Shown: one piece after another, positions 17,000 through 24,860 of the stretch
Position numbering within the stretch: position 1 is the stretch's first letter
Layout of the letters: every line of letters starts with the position of its first letter
Assembly (NCBI RefSeq): GCF_042433085.1
Contig: NZ_JBHLWA010000004.1
Span: 1-64,000, forward strand
Source: Gallibacterium melopsittaci
GTDB lineage: Bacteria; Pseudomonadota; Gammaproteobacteria; Enterobacterales; Pasteurellaceae
Reading direction: 5' to 3'
Length of the DNA stretch: 64,000 nt
Translations under genes and position numbers: made by a program
The notes under the pieces: generated by a model
Seen by the model: the letters and a program-made list of their open reading frames with translations, nothing else
Told to the model about the DNA's origin: nothing
Databases searched by the model: none

Positions 17000-18220
17000 T
17001 TACCCACCATAAACCCCATAAATAATTACCATCCCGACTAAATACCCTAACCCTAGCCAAGCTAAAATTAGTAACCAACGCTGTTGATAATGTAGTTGTT
17101 TACCCAAACTCAAATTCAACCATGCAAAAACGGGTGCAGAGATAAACGAAGCCGTCATTGCAAATGGAATCATCTTACCAATCGCATTACTAAAAAATTG
17201 GATCAGGATAAAGCTGGCTAGTGTGGCTGCAAGCATAAAGTAACGTAACCCCTGCTCATTATTCACATCTGCATTTTTACCAAATCGCAATAACCGAACG
17301 GTTTGTTGATTACAGCGAGAATAGCCATCTACCGCTACGATTGTCGTGCCATAAATACAAGCGAATGCAATAAATGCCATAAACCAGCGAGTCCATTCCC
17401 CGATACTTAACGCATACATCTCAATAAATTGATGAATAAATTTTCCACCACTTAAAGGTTCTAATGATTTGCCATATTGAACTAATGCCCCTAACGCCAT
17501 AAACATTAAAGCTAAAACAATCGTTACTACATAGCCGACATTAAAATCTAAACGACTTGATGATTGATATTCAGGATCAAGTTGGCTTTTTTGTACTACC
17601 CATAATGAACTCGCCACACTGAGTTCCATCGGTGCAGGCATCCAACCCATTAATGCAATTAGAAATGGAATAGCAGTAATACTCCATGGATCAGGTGCAA
17701 CAAAATTAGTTTGCGGGGAAAAACTTTTCTCTTGCGCCAAACATAATGCAACAAGTGTAACCAATGTTAATAGCAACATAATCCATTTAGAAACACTATC
17801 TAAACGTTGATATTGACGATAAAACAGAATCAATAAAAAACTAAGTAATACAAGTAGATTTAACCAATTCAATCCTAAATCAACAGGTAATAGCATCGCT
17901 AACAAGACAGCAGATAATAAAGTGCCACCAGCAATATTCACTACCGTCGCAAAGAGGTTAAACAATAAAAACAACCATAAATAACCTCGCCCTTTTTCTG
18001 CATATCCTTGCAACACACTCTTTTTTTGCGTGGCACTATAATCGAATGCGAAACGAAAAAACGGATATTTGAGAAGATTCACTAAGATAATCAATCCTGC
18101 AAGTTGATAGCCATAATATGCCCCAGCTTGGGTAGAGGCGATAATATGTGAACCACCAACACAAGAACAGGCCATAATAATTCCTGGCCCATACTGCGAT
18201 CCAATACGCCTTAATTTCAC
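17000..18220 (-). CDS. NRAMP-like transporter at the end of the thiamine operon
   Basis: A 406-residue inner-membrane protein with about eleven hydrophobic segments. The N-terminal GPGIIMACSCVGGSHI resembles the first NRAMP helix, but the classical metal-binding DPGN is replaced by SCVGGSH, so metal transport is doubtful. It overlaps thiE by four bases and lies under the TPP riboswitch at 23740-23814. Position suggests a role in uptake of thiamine or a precursor, or of a cofactor needed for their use. The NRAMP assignment is by overall pattern only. Confidence 0.7.
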   Translation of the reverse strand: MKLRRIGSQYGPGIIMACSCVGGSHIIASTQAGAYYGYQLAGLIILVNLLKYPFFRFAFDYSATQKKSVLQGYAEKGRGYLWLFLLFNLFATVVNIAGGTLLSAVLLAMLLPVDLGLNWLNLLVLLSFLLILFYRQYQRLDSVSKWIMLLLTLVTLVALCLAQEKSFSPQTNFVAPDPWSITAIPFLIALMGWMPAPMELSVASSLWVVQKSQLDPEYQSSSRLDFNVGYVVTIVLALMFMALGALVQYGKSLEPLSGGKFIHQFIEMYALSIGEWTRWFMAFIAFACIYGTTIVAVDGYSRCNQQTVRLLRFGKNADVNNEQGLRYFMLAATLASFILIQFFSNAIGKMIPFAMTASFISAPVFAWLNLSLGKQLHYQQRWLLILAWLGLGYLVGMVIIYGVYGG

Positions 18221-18885
18221 TTTTTACCTCGTAAAATCGTCTGAATCGTTCCTGATAGATCTTCTGCTTGCATAATGGTTGAAATCACTGCCACCCCATC
18301 TGCACCTGCTTGACATAATGGTTTCGCATGTTCCGCTTTAATTCCTCCAATCGCCACCAATGGTTTAGTAATCCCACTCTCGCGTAGCCTTTGGATAAAC
18401 TCAATCCCGACCGCTTGTTCGGCATCGGATTTAGATTGCGTAGGGAAAATCGGCCCACAACCATAATAATTCACATCACTGGTTGTATTATGTTGTAAGG
18501 CTTGTGCTAACGTATTAACCGATAAACCAATCAACATAGAGTGGGATAAATATTGAACGACTTGCTCAACAGGACAATCTTTTTGTCCTACATGAATACC
18601 ATCTGCGTGTAATTTTTCTGCTAACCACACTTCATTATTCACAATAAAAGGGACATTATATTGTCGGCATAATACCTGACATTCACTCGCGAGTTGTTCG
18701 ATCTGTTGTGGATCTTGTAAAGAAAAAGTCCCTTTTTCTCGGAATTGATAACAGGTTACTCCTTGTTGTAAAGCGGCTTCTAACTGAGTTAATAATGCAA
18801 CTTGTGGACTTTGTTTATATTCAGGTAAATGCCGACAATCTTGGGTACCAGCCACTAAATAACAACGTAAAATTTCTCTATTCAT
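18217..18885 (-). CDS. thiE: Thiamine-phosphate synthase
   Basis: Joins 4-amino-5-hydroxymethyl-2-methylpyrimidine diphosphate with hydroxyethylthiazole phosphate to give thiamine phosphate. The 222 residues contain the TIM-barrel signatures QFREKG, a PFIVNNEVWLA strand, DGIHVGQKD and VAIGGIKAEHA near the C-terminus. The start overlaps the end of thiD by eight bases and its stop overlaps the next transporter gene. With thiM and thiD it completes thiamine salvage from the two precursors. Confidence 0.95.
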   Translation of the reverse strand: MNREILRCYLVAGTQDCRHLPEYKQSPQVALLTQLEAALQQGVTCYQFREKGTFSLQDPQQIEQLASECQVLCRQYNVPFIVNNEVWLAEKLHADGIHVGQKDCPVEQVVQYLSHSMLIGLSVNTLAQALQHNTTSDVNYYGCGPIFPTQSKSDAEQAVGIEFIQRLRESGITKPLVAIGGIKAEHAKPLCQAGADGVAVISTIMQAEDLSGTIQTILRGKK

Positions 18886-19708
18886 CAGTTGCTCCTAATT
18901 GAGCATAAGCCCAATGATTAGTTGGTCCATGCCCATGACCAATATTTAAAGGATGAGAGATCGCTGCTGTTACAAAATCTTTGGCAATTTGACACGCTTC
19001 TGATAAGGATTTCCCTTTAGCTAATTCCGCAGCTAAACACGCAGAAAAGGTACAACCCGTACCGTGTGTTTGTTGAGTTGCAAAACGAGGTCGTTCTAAT
19101 ACGAGATTACCCTCAGGACTAAAAATCCAATCGCGACAAACAGTACTTTGTGAGTTATCCCGATGCCCACCTTTAATCACGACTGTTTTTGCCCCCATTT
19201 CCTGTAAGATGTTGGCTGCCTGTTCAACCGCAGATTCATTAAGTATTTTTACCCCAGTTAATGCCTCTGCTTCGGGCAAATTAGGTGTGATCACATCTGC
19301 TAAAGGTAATAATGATTGGCGCATTGCTTGTACTGCACTCTGTTCTAATAAACTCGCTCCACCTTTGGCAATCATCACAGGATCAACTACTAAATTTTTC
19401 ACTGCATATTCTCGAAGATGGGCTGCCACACATTCAATAATTTCGGCAGTCCCTAACATACCGATTTTGACCGCATTAGGCGAAAAATCTTGATAGATCG
19501 CATCTAATTGCGAACGAATTGTAGAGGTTGGAATTAAATGAATATCAGCTACCCCTAACGTATTTTGTGCCGTAACCGCAGTAAGCACACTCATCCCAAA
19601 AACGTGACGCATCTGGAATGTTTTTAAATCAGCTTGAATACCCGCACCACCACTATCTGAACCTGCAATCGTTAATGCTTGTGCTATTTGGCTCATCTTA
19701 TCCTCCAA
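18878..19708 (-). CDS. thiD: Hydroxymethylpyrimidine/phosphomethylpyrimidine kinase
   Basis: A 276-residue ribokinase-fold enzyme that phosphorylates HMP twice to the diphosphate. It shows the N-terminal GSDSGGAGIQADLKTF substrate loop, VVDPVMIAKGG, DVITPNLPEAEALTG and the catalytic HGTGCTFSA anion hole. An internal ATG four codons on (MSQIAQ) is an alternative start. It overlaps thiM by 11 bases and thiE by eight, so the three are tightly coupled. Confidence 0.96.
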   Translation of the reverse strand: MEDKMSQIAQALTIAGSDSGGAGIQADLKTFQMRHVFGMSVLTAVTAQNTLGVADIHLIPTSTIRSQLDAIYQDFSPNAVKIGMLGTAEIIECVAAHLREYAVKNLVVDPVMIAKGGASLLEQSAVQAMRQSLLPLADVITPNLPEAEALTGVKILNESAVEQAANILQEMGAKTVVIKGGHRDNSQSTVCRDWIFSPEGNLVLERPRFATQQTHGTGCTFSACLAAELAKGKSLSEACQIAKDFVTAAISHPLNIGHGHGPTNHWAYAQLGATDE

Positions 19709-20501
19709 TCACTTCAACTTGTGCATATTCAGCAACTTTTTGATCATCTAATTGAGCTAAGCTATCGAGTAACCCAAGATAAAAATGCCCATATTGATTA
19801 GGTTGTAAGGCCTTTGCTGCTATCTCCCCTGCAACCGCATAAGAAATACAGGCTTGAGTTACCGCTTGAAATGGATTTTGTTGATCGACCGCTAAAAATG
19901 CTCCCAGCACTGCGCCAAGTAAACAACCTGATCCCGTAATTTTAGGAAACATTGCTGTACCATTTGTAATTTTGGCAACCTGTTGACCATCACTAATATA
20001 ATCAGTTGCCCCACTGACAGCAGCGATACACTGATAACGCTGTGCGACCATTTGGGCTATCAATGCCACATCCTCTGCTCCACTTCCTGCATCAACGCCT
20101 TTTGCTTGCCAATCTATGCCTGCTAATTGTGCCATTTCACCCGCATTACCTCGAATCGCACTAAATTTGACTTGTTGCAAGAGTTCCGCCACTACTTGCT
20201 TACGATAGGTAGTCGCTCCCACGCCTACTGGATCTAACACCACTGGAATACCTTGTTGATTTGCCGCTTTCCCCGCAATCAGCATAGACGCTACTTTCAC
20301 TGAGTCTAATGTGCCAATGTTTAATACTAATGCAGAACTCAATTTTGCTAGCTCTTCCATCTCTTCTACGGCATCTGCCATAATCGGAGAAGCACCTAAA
20401 GCTAATAACCCATTAGCAACATAATTCGCCACAACAATATTGGTAATGTTGTGAATTAACGGATTGGTTTGCCGAATTTTTTCAATGTAATGAAGTTGCA
20501 T
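19698..20501 (-). CDS. thiM: Hydroxyethylthiazole kinase
   Basis: Phosphorylates the thiazole moiety so that ThiE can join it to HMP diphosphate. The 267 residues carry the N-terminal NPLIHNITNIVVANYVANG, LDPVGVGAT and the catalytic ITGSGCLLGA motifs of the family. The gene lies nine bases after the binding-protein gene and overlaps thiD. Its presence without thiC, thiG or thiF in the operon points to salvage and not full synthesis. Confidence 0.96.
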   Translation of the reverse strand: MQLHYIEKIRQTNPLIHNITNIVVANYVANGLLALGASPIMADAVEEMEELAKLSSALVLNIGTLDSVKVASMLIAGKAANQQGIPVVLDPVGVGATTYRKQVVAELLQQVKFSAIRGNAGEMAQLAGIDWQAKGVDAGSGAEDVALIAQMVAQRYQCIAAVSGATDYISDGQQVAKITNGTAMFPKITGSGCLLGAVLGAFLAVDQQNPFQAVTQACISYAVAGEIAAKALQPNQYGHFYLGLLDSLAQLDDQKVAEYAQVEVIGG

Positions 20502-20510
20502 AAAATTTCC

Positions 20511-21473
20511 TTACTCTATTTGTTGTGCCATATCATTTAATGTTGGTATTTGTTTAATTAAACCTTGCTCTTGCATAAATTGAGCCATTTTTTGATAACG
20601 ATGTTGATCAAGTCCTCTCGGACTCAAACTTAAACGAGGTAAAGTATCTTTCCATGCAAGGCGATTCAGTTCGTTATCCAACTCTGTTGGCTTATAACTC
20701 ACAAAATCTTGCCATGCCTGTTGTTGATGATTGATTAAATACACTGTGGCTTGTTCTAAGGCAGTAATAAATGCGGATAATGTTGCTTGGTAAGTTTTAT
20801 CATTCAGTTTATTTTTATTCGCAACTACAATTAATTCATCATAAATCGGTACACCATGTTCTTCTGGATAGAACGCGAATCCTGGGTGTTTCTCTTGTGC
20901 TAACTGATTTAATTCAAAATTTCGGAATGCACCAATCACAGCACTCACTTGCTTACTAATTAACGAAGGAGAGAGTGACCAATTTACATTAATCGGTTCA
21001 ACATCTTTTAGTGTTAATCCCTCTGATTTCAGCATCGTACCAAGCAATGCCTCTTCAAAACCACTCACGGAATAACCTATTTTCTTGCCTTTTAAATCGG
21101 CCAACGATTTAATTCCACTACTTTCTAATACAACCAAACTATTTAACGGTGTTGAGATGAGAGTTGCTACCCGCACCAAAGGCAAACCTTGATCAATATC
21201 CATTAGTAATTGTGGTTGATAGGTAACCGCTAAATCACTTTTACCCGCAGCAACTAATTTCGGTGGTAACGAAGGATCAGCTGGTTCAACAATCTCAACT
21301 TCTAGTCCATTTGCTTTAAAAAAGCCTTGTTGTTGTGCCACAATCACTGCAGCATGATCGGGATTAACAAACCAATCTAGCTGTAAAGTTAATTTTTGTA
21401 ACTTATCTGCTGTCGCATTTAGGTGAATCGTCAAGGCAAAAAGTGCAGCTAAAAAGAGTGATTTTTTCATCAT
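20511..21473 (-). CDS. thiY: ABC substrate-binding protein for thiamine pyrimidine precursor (ThiY/NMT1-like)
   Basis: A 320-residue periplasmic protein of the SsuA/THI5-like (NMT1) family with a signal peptide (MMKKSLFLAALFALTIHLNATA). It shows TLQLDWFVNPDHAAVIVAQQ, typical of pyrimidine-precursor receptors. I chose the start at 21473 because AAAGGA precedes it; a reading from 21518 would overlap tenA and add residues before the signal peptide. In Bacillus, ThiXYZ with TenA recovers thiamine breakdown pyrimidines; the same gene set here supports that role. Confidence 0.85.
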   Translation of the reverse strand: MMKKSLFLAALFALTIHLNATADKLQKLTLQLDWFVNPDHAAVIVAQQQGFFKANGLEVEIVEPADPSLPPKLVAAGKSDLAVTYQPQLLMDIDQGLPLVRVATLISTPLNSLVVLESSGIKSLADLKGKKIGYSVSGFEEALLGTMLKSEGLTLKDVEPINVNWSLSPSLISKQVSAVIGAFRNFELNQLAQEKHPGFAFYPEEHGVPIYDELIVVANKNKLNDKTYQATLSAFITALEQATVYLINHQQQAWQDFVSYKPTELDNELNRLAWKDTLPRLSLSPRGLDQHRYQKMAQFMQEQGLIKQIPTLNDMAQQIE

Positions 21474-21490
21474 ATTATCCTTTGTTGTAT

Positions 21491-22144
21491 TTACGAAAGA
21501 TCTAAGCCCATCTGCCAAAATGCAATTTCCATCCGCGTGGCAGTTGTGAAAATATGTTGGATTTTCTGTAATTGTGTTGCTGAAACAGAATCACAAAGTT
21601 GATCCAGAAAATGACTGGCTGCTTGTGCCACATCCTGAAATTCATCACAAGCATAAGTGTCAATCCAAGATTGATAGGGATTATTAGGTGGACTAATTTT
21701 ATTTTGTACAATGTATTGCCCAATTTGGGCATAGCCTAAAATACAAGGTGCAATAGCTGCATACAATTCTGCTAATGTGCCTTGTGTGCCGCAATCTAAT
21801 ATATAGCGAGAATAGGCAATACAAGCAGATGACTCAGGCGTTTGTTGTAACTCCTCTAAACTCACTTGCCATTCTTCGCAATACGCAATATGTGTTTTTA
21901 CTTCTGTCAAAATTGCTTGTAAATCATGGCTAATTGCTGTCAATGCGGGAAAGTTATCACATTTATACATCGCTAATGCTAAAGCACGACTGTAATGTAA
22001 TAAATAATGGTAATCTTGTTTAAGATAATGTTGAAAACACGATTTAGCTAATGTCCCTGTTGCCAGTTGTTGTACAAAACTGTGTTCAATATAATCCCGC
22101 CAATAAGGTTCAGCATTTTGTATCAGTTGTTGTGTAATAGACAT
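21491..22144 (-). CDS. tenA: Aminopyrimidine aminohydrolase TenA
   Basis: A 217-residue all-helical TenA/THI-4 protein that hydrolyses aminomethyl-pyrimidine to HMP for thiamine salvage. The catalytic cysteine lies in AAIAPCILGYAQIG (Cys134) and the C-terminal glutamate in RMEIAFWQMGL. It sits between the permease and binding-protein genes in the TPP-controlled operon, linking uptake of degraded thiamine with its reuse. Confidence 0.93.
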   Translation of the reverse strand: MSITQQLIQNAEPYWRDYIEHSFVQQLATGTLAKSCFQHYLKQDYHYLLHYSRALALAMYKCDNFPALTAISHDLQAILTEVKTHIAYCEEWQVSLEELQQTPESSACIAYSRYILDCGTQGTLAELYAAIAPCILGYAQIGQYIVQNKISPPNNPYQSWIDTYACDEFQDVAQAASHFLDQLCDSVSATQLQKIQHIFTTATRMEIAFWQMGLDLS

Positions 22145-22160
22145 AATTTCCTCACAATAA

Positions 22161-22916
22161 TTAACGTAATTGGTTAACCCAAGGTAAATAACGGCGCAGT
22201 AATTTGTCGGCTAAAAAGAAAAACAGTAATGTCATCAACATCAGGATAAACAAAGCTGCAAACATTAAATCCACATGCATACGTGCATTTGCATGCAGCA
22301 TTAAATAACCTAGTCCTTGATTAGAACCCACCCATTCGCCAATCACCGCACCAATCGGCGCAATAGTTACCGCAATTCGTAAGCCAGACGCTAAAGAAGG
22401 TAGTGCAGCAGGTAAACGGACTCTAAACAGAATTTGTAATGGTGAAGCATTCATTGTTTTCGCCAGCTCTAACCAAGTTTTTGGCGTATTACACAAACCG
22501 TCATAACAAGCTGCTGTCACGGGGAAATAGATAATCAAAATGGTCATTGCAATTTTAGATGCCATACCATAACCAAACCAAAGGACTAACAAGGGCGCTA
22601 TCGCAAAGACAGGAATGGCTTGTGAAACAACTAACAAAGGTAATAATAAGGAAGAAAGCCAACGAGATAATGACAAGACTAAAGCAGACAACAAGCCTAA
22701 TAAAAACCCAAATAACAAACCTAATAGAATTTCCAATAAAGTCACTTGAGTATGTTGCCAAAGTAAGGTGGTTTGTGAAGTTAATTTATTCATCACTTCC
22801 ATAGGCTGCGGCAACATATAGTGTGGTAAATCAAAAACCCATACCACAAGTTGCCATAACAATAACAATGAAGCAGAGAGCAATAATGATTTAAACAACG
22901 AAGTAACATGACGCAT
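22161..22916 (-). CDS. thiX: ABC permease of the thiamine-precursor importer (ThiX-like)
   Basis: A 251-residue inner-membrane protein of the BPD_transp_1 family with about six hydrophobic segments. The EAA loop near residues 140-165 (ELAKTMNASPLQILFRVRLPAALPSL) contacts the ATPase. Its start codon abuts the ATPase stop codon, and tenA follows after 16 bases. It forms the membrane channel for the ThiY-like binding protein. Confidence 0.88.
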   Translation of the reverse strand: MRHVTSLFKSLLLSASLLLLWQLVVWVFDLPHYMLPQPMEVMNKLTSQTTLLWQHTQVTLLEILLGLLFGFLLGLLSALVLSLSRWLSSLLLPLLVVSQAIPVFAIAPLLVLWFGYGMASKIAMTILIIYFPVTAACYDGLCNTPKTWLELAKTMNASPLQILFRVRLPAALPSLASGLRIAVTIAPIGAVIGEWVGSNQGLGYLMLHANARMHVDLMFAALFILMLMTLLFFFLADKLLRRYLPWVNQLR

Positions 22917-23651
22917 TTACAGCTCTCCTTGTTGTAATTGTTGCAATAATTGTTGATGTAATTGCCAAAATTCTGGCTGCTCAGGAGAGTGGATAGTTGG
23001 TGATAATACTGGACTTAAATGAACGTGATCAGCTTGCTTATGTAGTACAAAAATATCATCACATAAACAGAGTGCTTCTTGTGGATCATGTGTCACTAAT
23101 AAAACGGTTTTTCCAACCAATAATTGACGAGCTAAATGTTGTAATTGCAATCGAGTAACGACATCTAAAGCCGAGAATGGCTCATCCATTAAAATAATCT
23201 CTGACGATTGCATTAATGTGCGTGCTAATGCCACACGTTGACGCTGCCCACCAGAAAGTTGATAACAGGCTTTATTTCGGTGTTCCCACATCTGTACCGC
23301 AGCCAATAACTGTTCTGCTTGTTGACGGCTCGCTGTACTTTTCTTGCCATGTAAATGTTGAGCGAGTTGTACATTATCTAACACAGATAACCACGGCAAC
23401 AAACCATCATTTTGAGCCATAAATGCTACTGACTGTTTTGCTGACGTAAAGATGATCTCACCTTGTTGTATGGTCTGCTGTTCTAATCCAGCAATAATAC
23501 GCAATAATGTTGATTTCCCTACGCCTGAACGCCCCAACAATGCCGTCCAACGACCTTGCTGTAAGGTAAAATTAAAATCAACAAATAATGCTTTCTGTGT
23601 GAAAGCAAGTGTTAAATGGCGTATTTGCACAGCGTTCATTGCCAGATCCAT
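22917..23651 (-). CDS. thiZ: ABC ATPase of the thiamine-precursor importer (ThiZ-like)
   Basis: A 244-residue ATPase with Walker A GRSGVGKST, Q-loop VAFMAQNDG, signature LSGGQRQRVALA, Walker B IILMDEPFSALD and switch VTHDP. The start at 23651 overlaps the stop of a 28-codon upstream ORF (TAATG) and has no Shine-Dalgarno of its own, which argues for translational coupling. An internal ATG at 23639 is an alternative. The TPP riboswitch lies just upstream. Confidence 0.9.
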   Translation of the reverse strand: MDLAMNAVQIRHLTLAFTQKALFVDFNFTLQQGRWTALLGRSGVGKSTLLRIIAGLEQQTIQQGEIIFTSAKQSVAFMAQNDGLLPWLSVLDNVQLAQHLHGKKSTASRQQAEQLLAAVQMWEHRNKACYQLSGGQRQRVALARTLMQSSEIILMDEPFSALDVVTRLQLQHLARQLLVGKTVLLVTHDPQEALCLCDDIFVLHKQADHVHLSPVLSPTIHSPEQPEFWQLHQQLLQQLQQGEL

Positions 23652-23737
23652 TAATAACGACGATCTAGGTAACGCACATTGAAAAGTAAATTAATGAGAA
23701 AAATAGAAATAAATGAAGAATATTGAACTGGTTGCAT
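23651..23737 (-). CDS. 28-codon ORF between TPP riboswitch and ABC ATPase gene
   Basis: On the minus strand an ATG at 23737 opens a 28-codon frame whose TAA overlaps the ATPase start codon as TAATG. The only good ribosome-binding sequence nearby (GTAGGAAAC, the 3' side of the TPP aptamer) stands eight bases before this ATG. The peptide begins MQPVQY, has a hydrophobic core (FISIFLINLLF) and a basic end (RYLDRRY), like a small membrane protein. I infer that the riboswitch gates this ORF and that ATPase translation depends on its reading. No homologue is known to me. Confidence 0.6.
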   Translation of the reverse strand: MQPVQYSSFISIFLINLLFNVRYLDRRY

Positions 23738-23739
23738 AA

Positions 23740-23814
23740 TTAGTTTCCTACGTCAGTGTTAACTGTATCAGGTTCACGGGTATTATCTCAGCTGCTAAGC
23801 AGCACCCCGACTAA
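23740..23814 (-). promoter_or_regulatory. TPP riboswitch (THI element)
   Basis: The minus strand carries the conserved core: TCGGGGTGCTG with a short GCTGC-TTA-GCAGC P3, then CTGAGA, ACCCGTGAACCTGAT and the 3' GACGTAGGAAAC. P1 closes with TTAGT (23814-23810) and ACTAA (23744-23740). It directs the eight-gene thiamine uptake and salvage operon. The AGGA of the 3' strand is also the ribosome-binding site of the following ORF, so control is probably by blocking translation. Confidence 0.95.
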
Positions 23815-23822
23815 CGGCAAAT

Positions 23823-23851
23823 ACTCTACAAGGAAAAAGCCTAAAAGACAA
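23823..23851 (-). promoter_or_regulatory. predicted promoter of the thiamine operon
   Basis: On the minus strand TTGTCT (23851-23846) and TAGAGT (23828-23823) are 17 bp apart. Transcription would begin near 23816, just before the riboswitch aptamer. Confidence 0.6.
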
Positions 23852-23959
23852 CCTAAAATTGGTATAACTTTCCGTTATATTACATCAAATTAATTTACTT
23901 GTTATCCACCACATCTATGCTAAGTTAGCGATCTTTTTTACATGATGTAGGAACAATTT

Positions 23960-24853
23960 ATGCAACCTTTAATTATTCTTGATGGCGGTATGGGACGTGA
24001 ACTCCATCGCCGTAATGCACCATTTCGTCAACCAGAATGGTCTGCCCTTGCCCTTATGGAAACACCCAGTATTGTGCGAGATGTCCATTTAGATTATATC
24101 AACGCAGGGGCAAATGTGATTACCACTGATAGCTATGCCGTTGTCCCTTTCCATATCGGCGAACGCTTTTATCAACAAGGCGAAACCTTAGCTGCACTAT
24201 CAGGCAAATTAGCCAAAGAGGCTGTGCAACAAAGTGGCAAACCAGTCTTAGTTGCTGGGTCTTTACCGCCACTTTTCGGCTCTTATCGTCCTGATCTTTT
24301 TGATGCTACAAAAGCCGAAAGCCTAGCTCGACCATTAATTAATGGCTTAGCACCTTATGTTGATCTCTGGCTTGCTGAAACACAAAGTAGCATTATTGAA
24401 ATGCAAACATGGAAAGCATTAGTGGGGGATGATAAACGTCCATTCTGGTGTTCATTCACTTTAGATGATTCAGCACACCAAACCGAGCCTAAATTACGTT
24501 CAGGCGAATTGGTCACCGAAGCTGTTAAACACGCATTAGCATTAAATGTAGATACCATTTCTTTTAACTGTAGCCAAATTGAAGTCATAGAAGCGGCTTT
24601 AATTCAAGCAAAAGCATTAATTGATCAGCAAGATCGCCCTGTCAATCTAGGTGTGTATGCGAATGCGTTTGAACCACAACCAGAAGAGATGCAAGCTGCC
24701 AATGAAGCGATTGATGAAATTCGACAAGATAGCACACCAGAAAACTATCTCTTTTGGGCAAAAAAATGGCGGGCAATTGGCGCAAATGTGATTGGTGGCT
24801 GTTGTGGTATTGGGCCAGAACATATTGCACAACTCGCAAAACATCTACGTTGA
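23960..24853 (+). CDS. mmuM: Homocysteine S-methyltransferase
   Basis: A 297-residue zinc methyltransferase using S-methylmethionine or a similar donor to make methionine from homocysteine. The N-terminus shows ILDGGMGREL, the middle SFNCSQIEVI and the C-terminus GGCCGIGPEHI, whose cysteine pair with the earlier cysteine binds zinc. AGGAA lies upstream of the start. The transporter gene begins seven bases after its stop, so the two probably form an operon; the usual partner in E. coli is the S-methylmethionine permease MmuP. Confidence 0.9.
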   Translation: MQPLIILDGGMGRELHRRNAPFRQPEWSALALMETPSIVRDVHLDYINAGANVITTDSYAVVPFHIGERFYQQGETLAALSGKLAKEAVQQSGKPVLVAGSLPPLFGSYRPDLFDATKAESLARPLINGLAPYVDLWLAETQSSIIEMQTWKALVGDDKRPFWCSFTLDDSAHQTEPKLRSGELVTEAVKHALALNVDTISFNCSQIEVIEAALIQAKALIDQQDRPVNLGVYANAFEPQPEEMQAANEAIDEIRQDSTPENYLFWAKKWRAIGANVIGGCCGIGPEHIAQLAKHLR

Positions 24854-24860
24854 GGTATCT

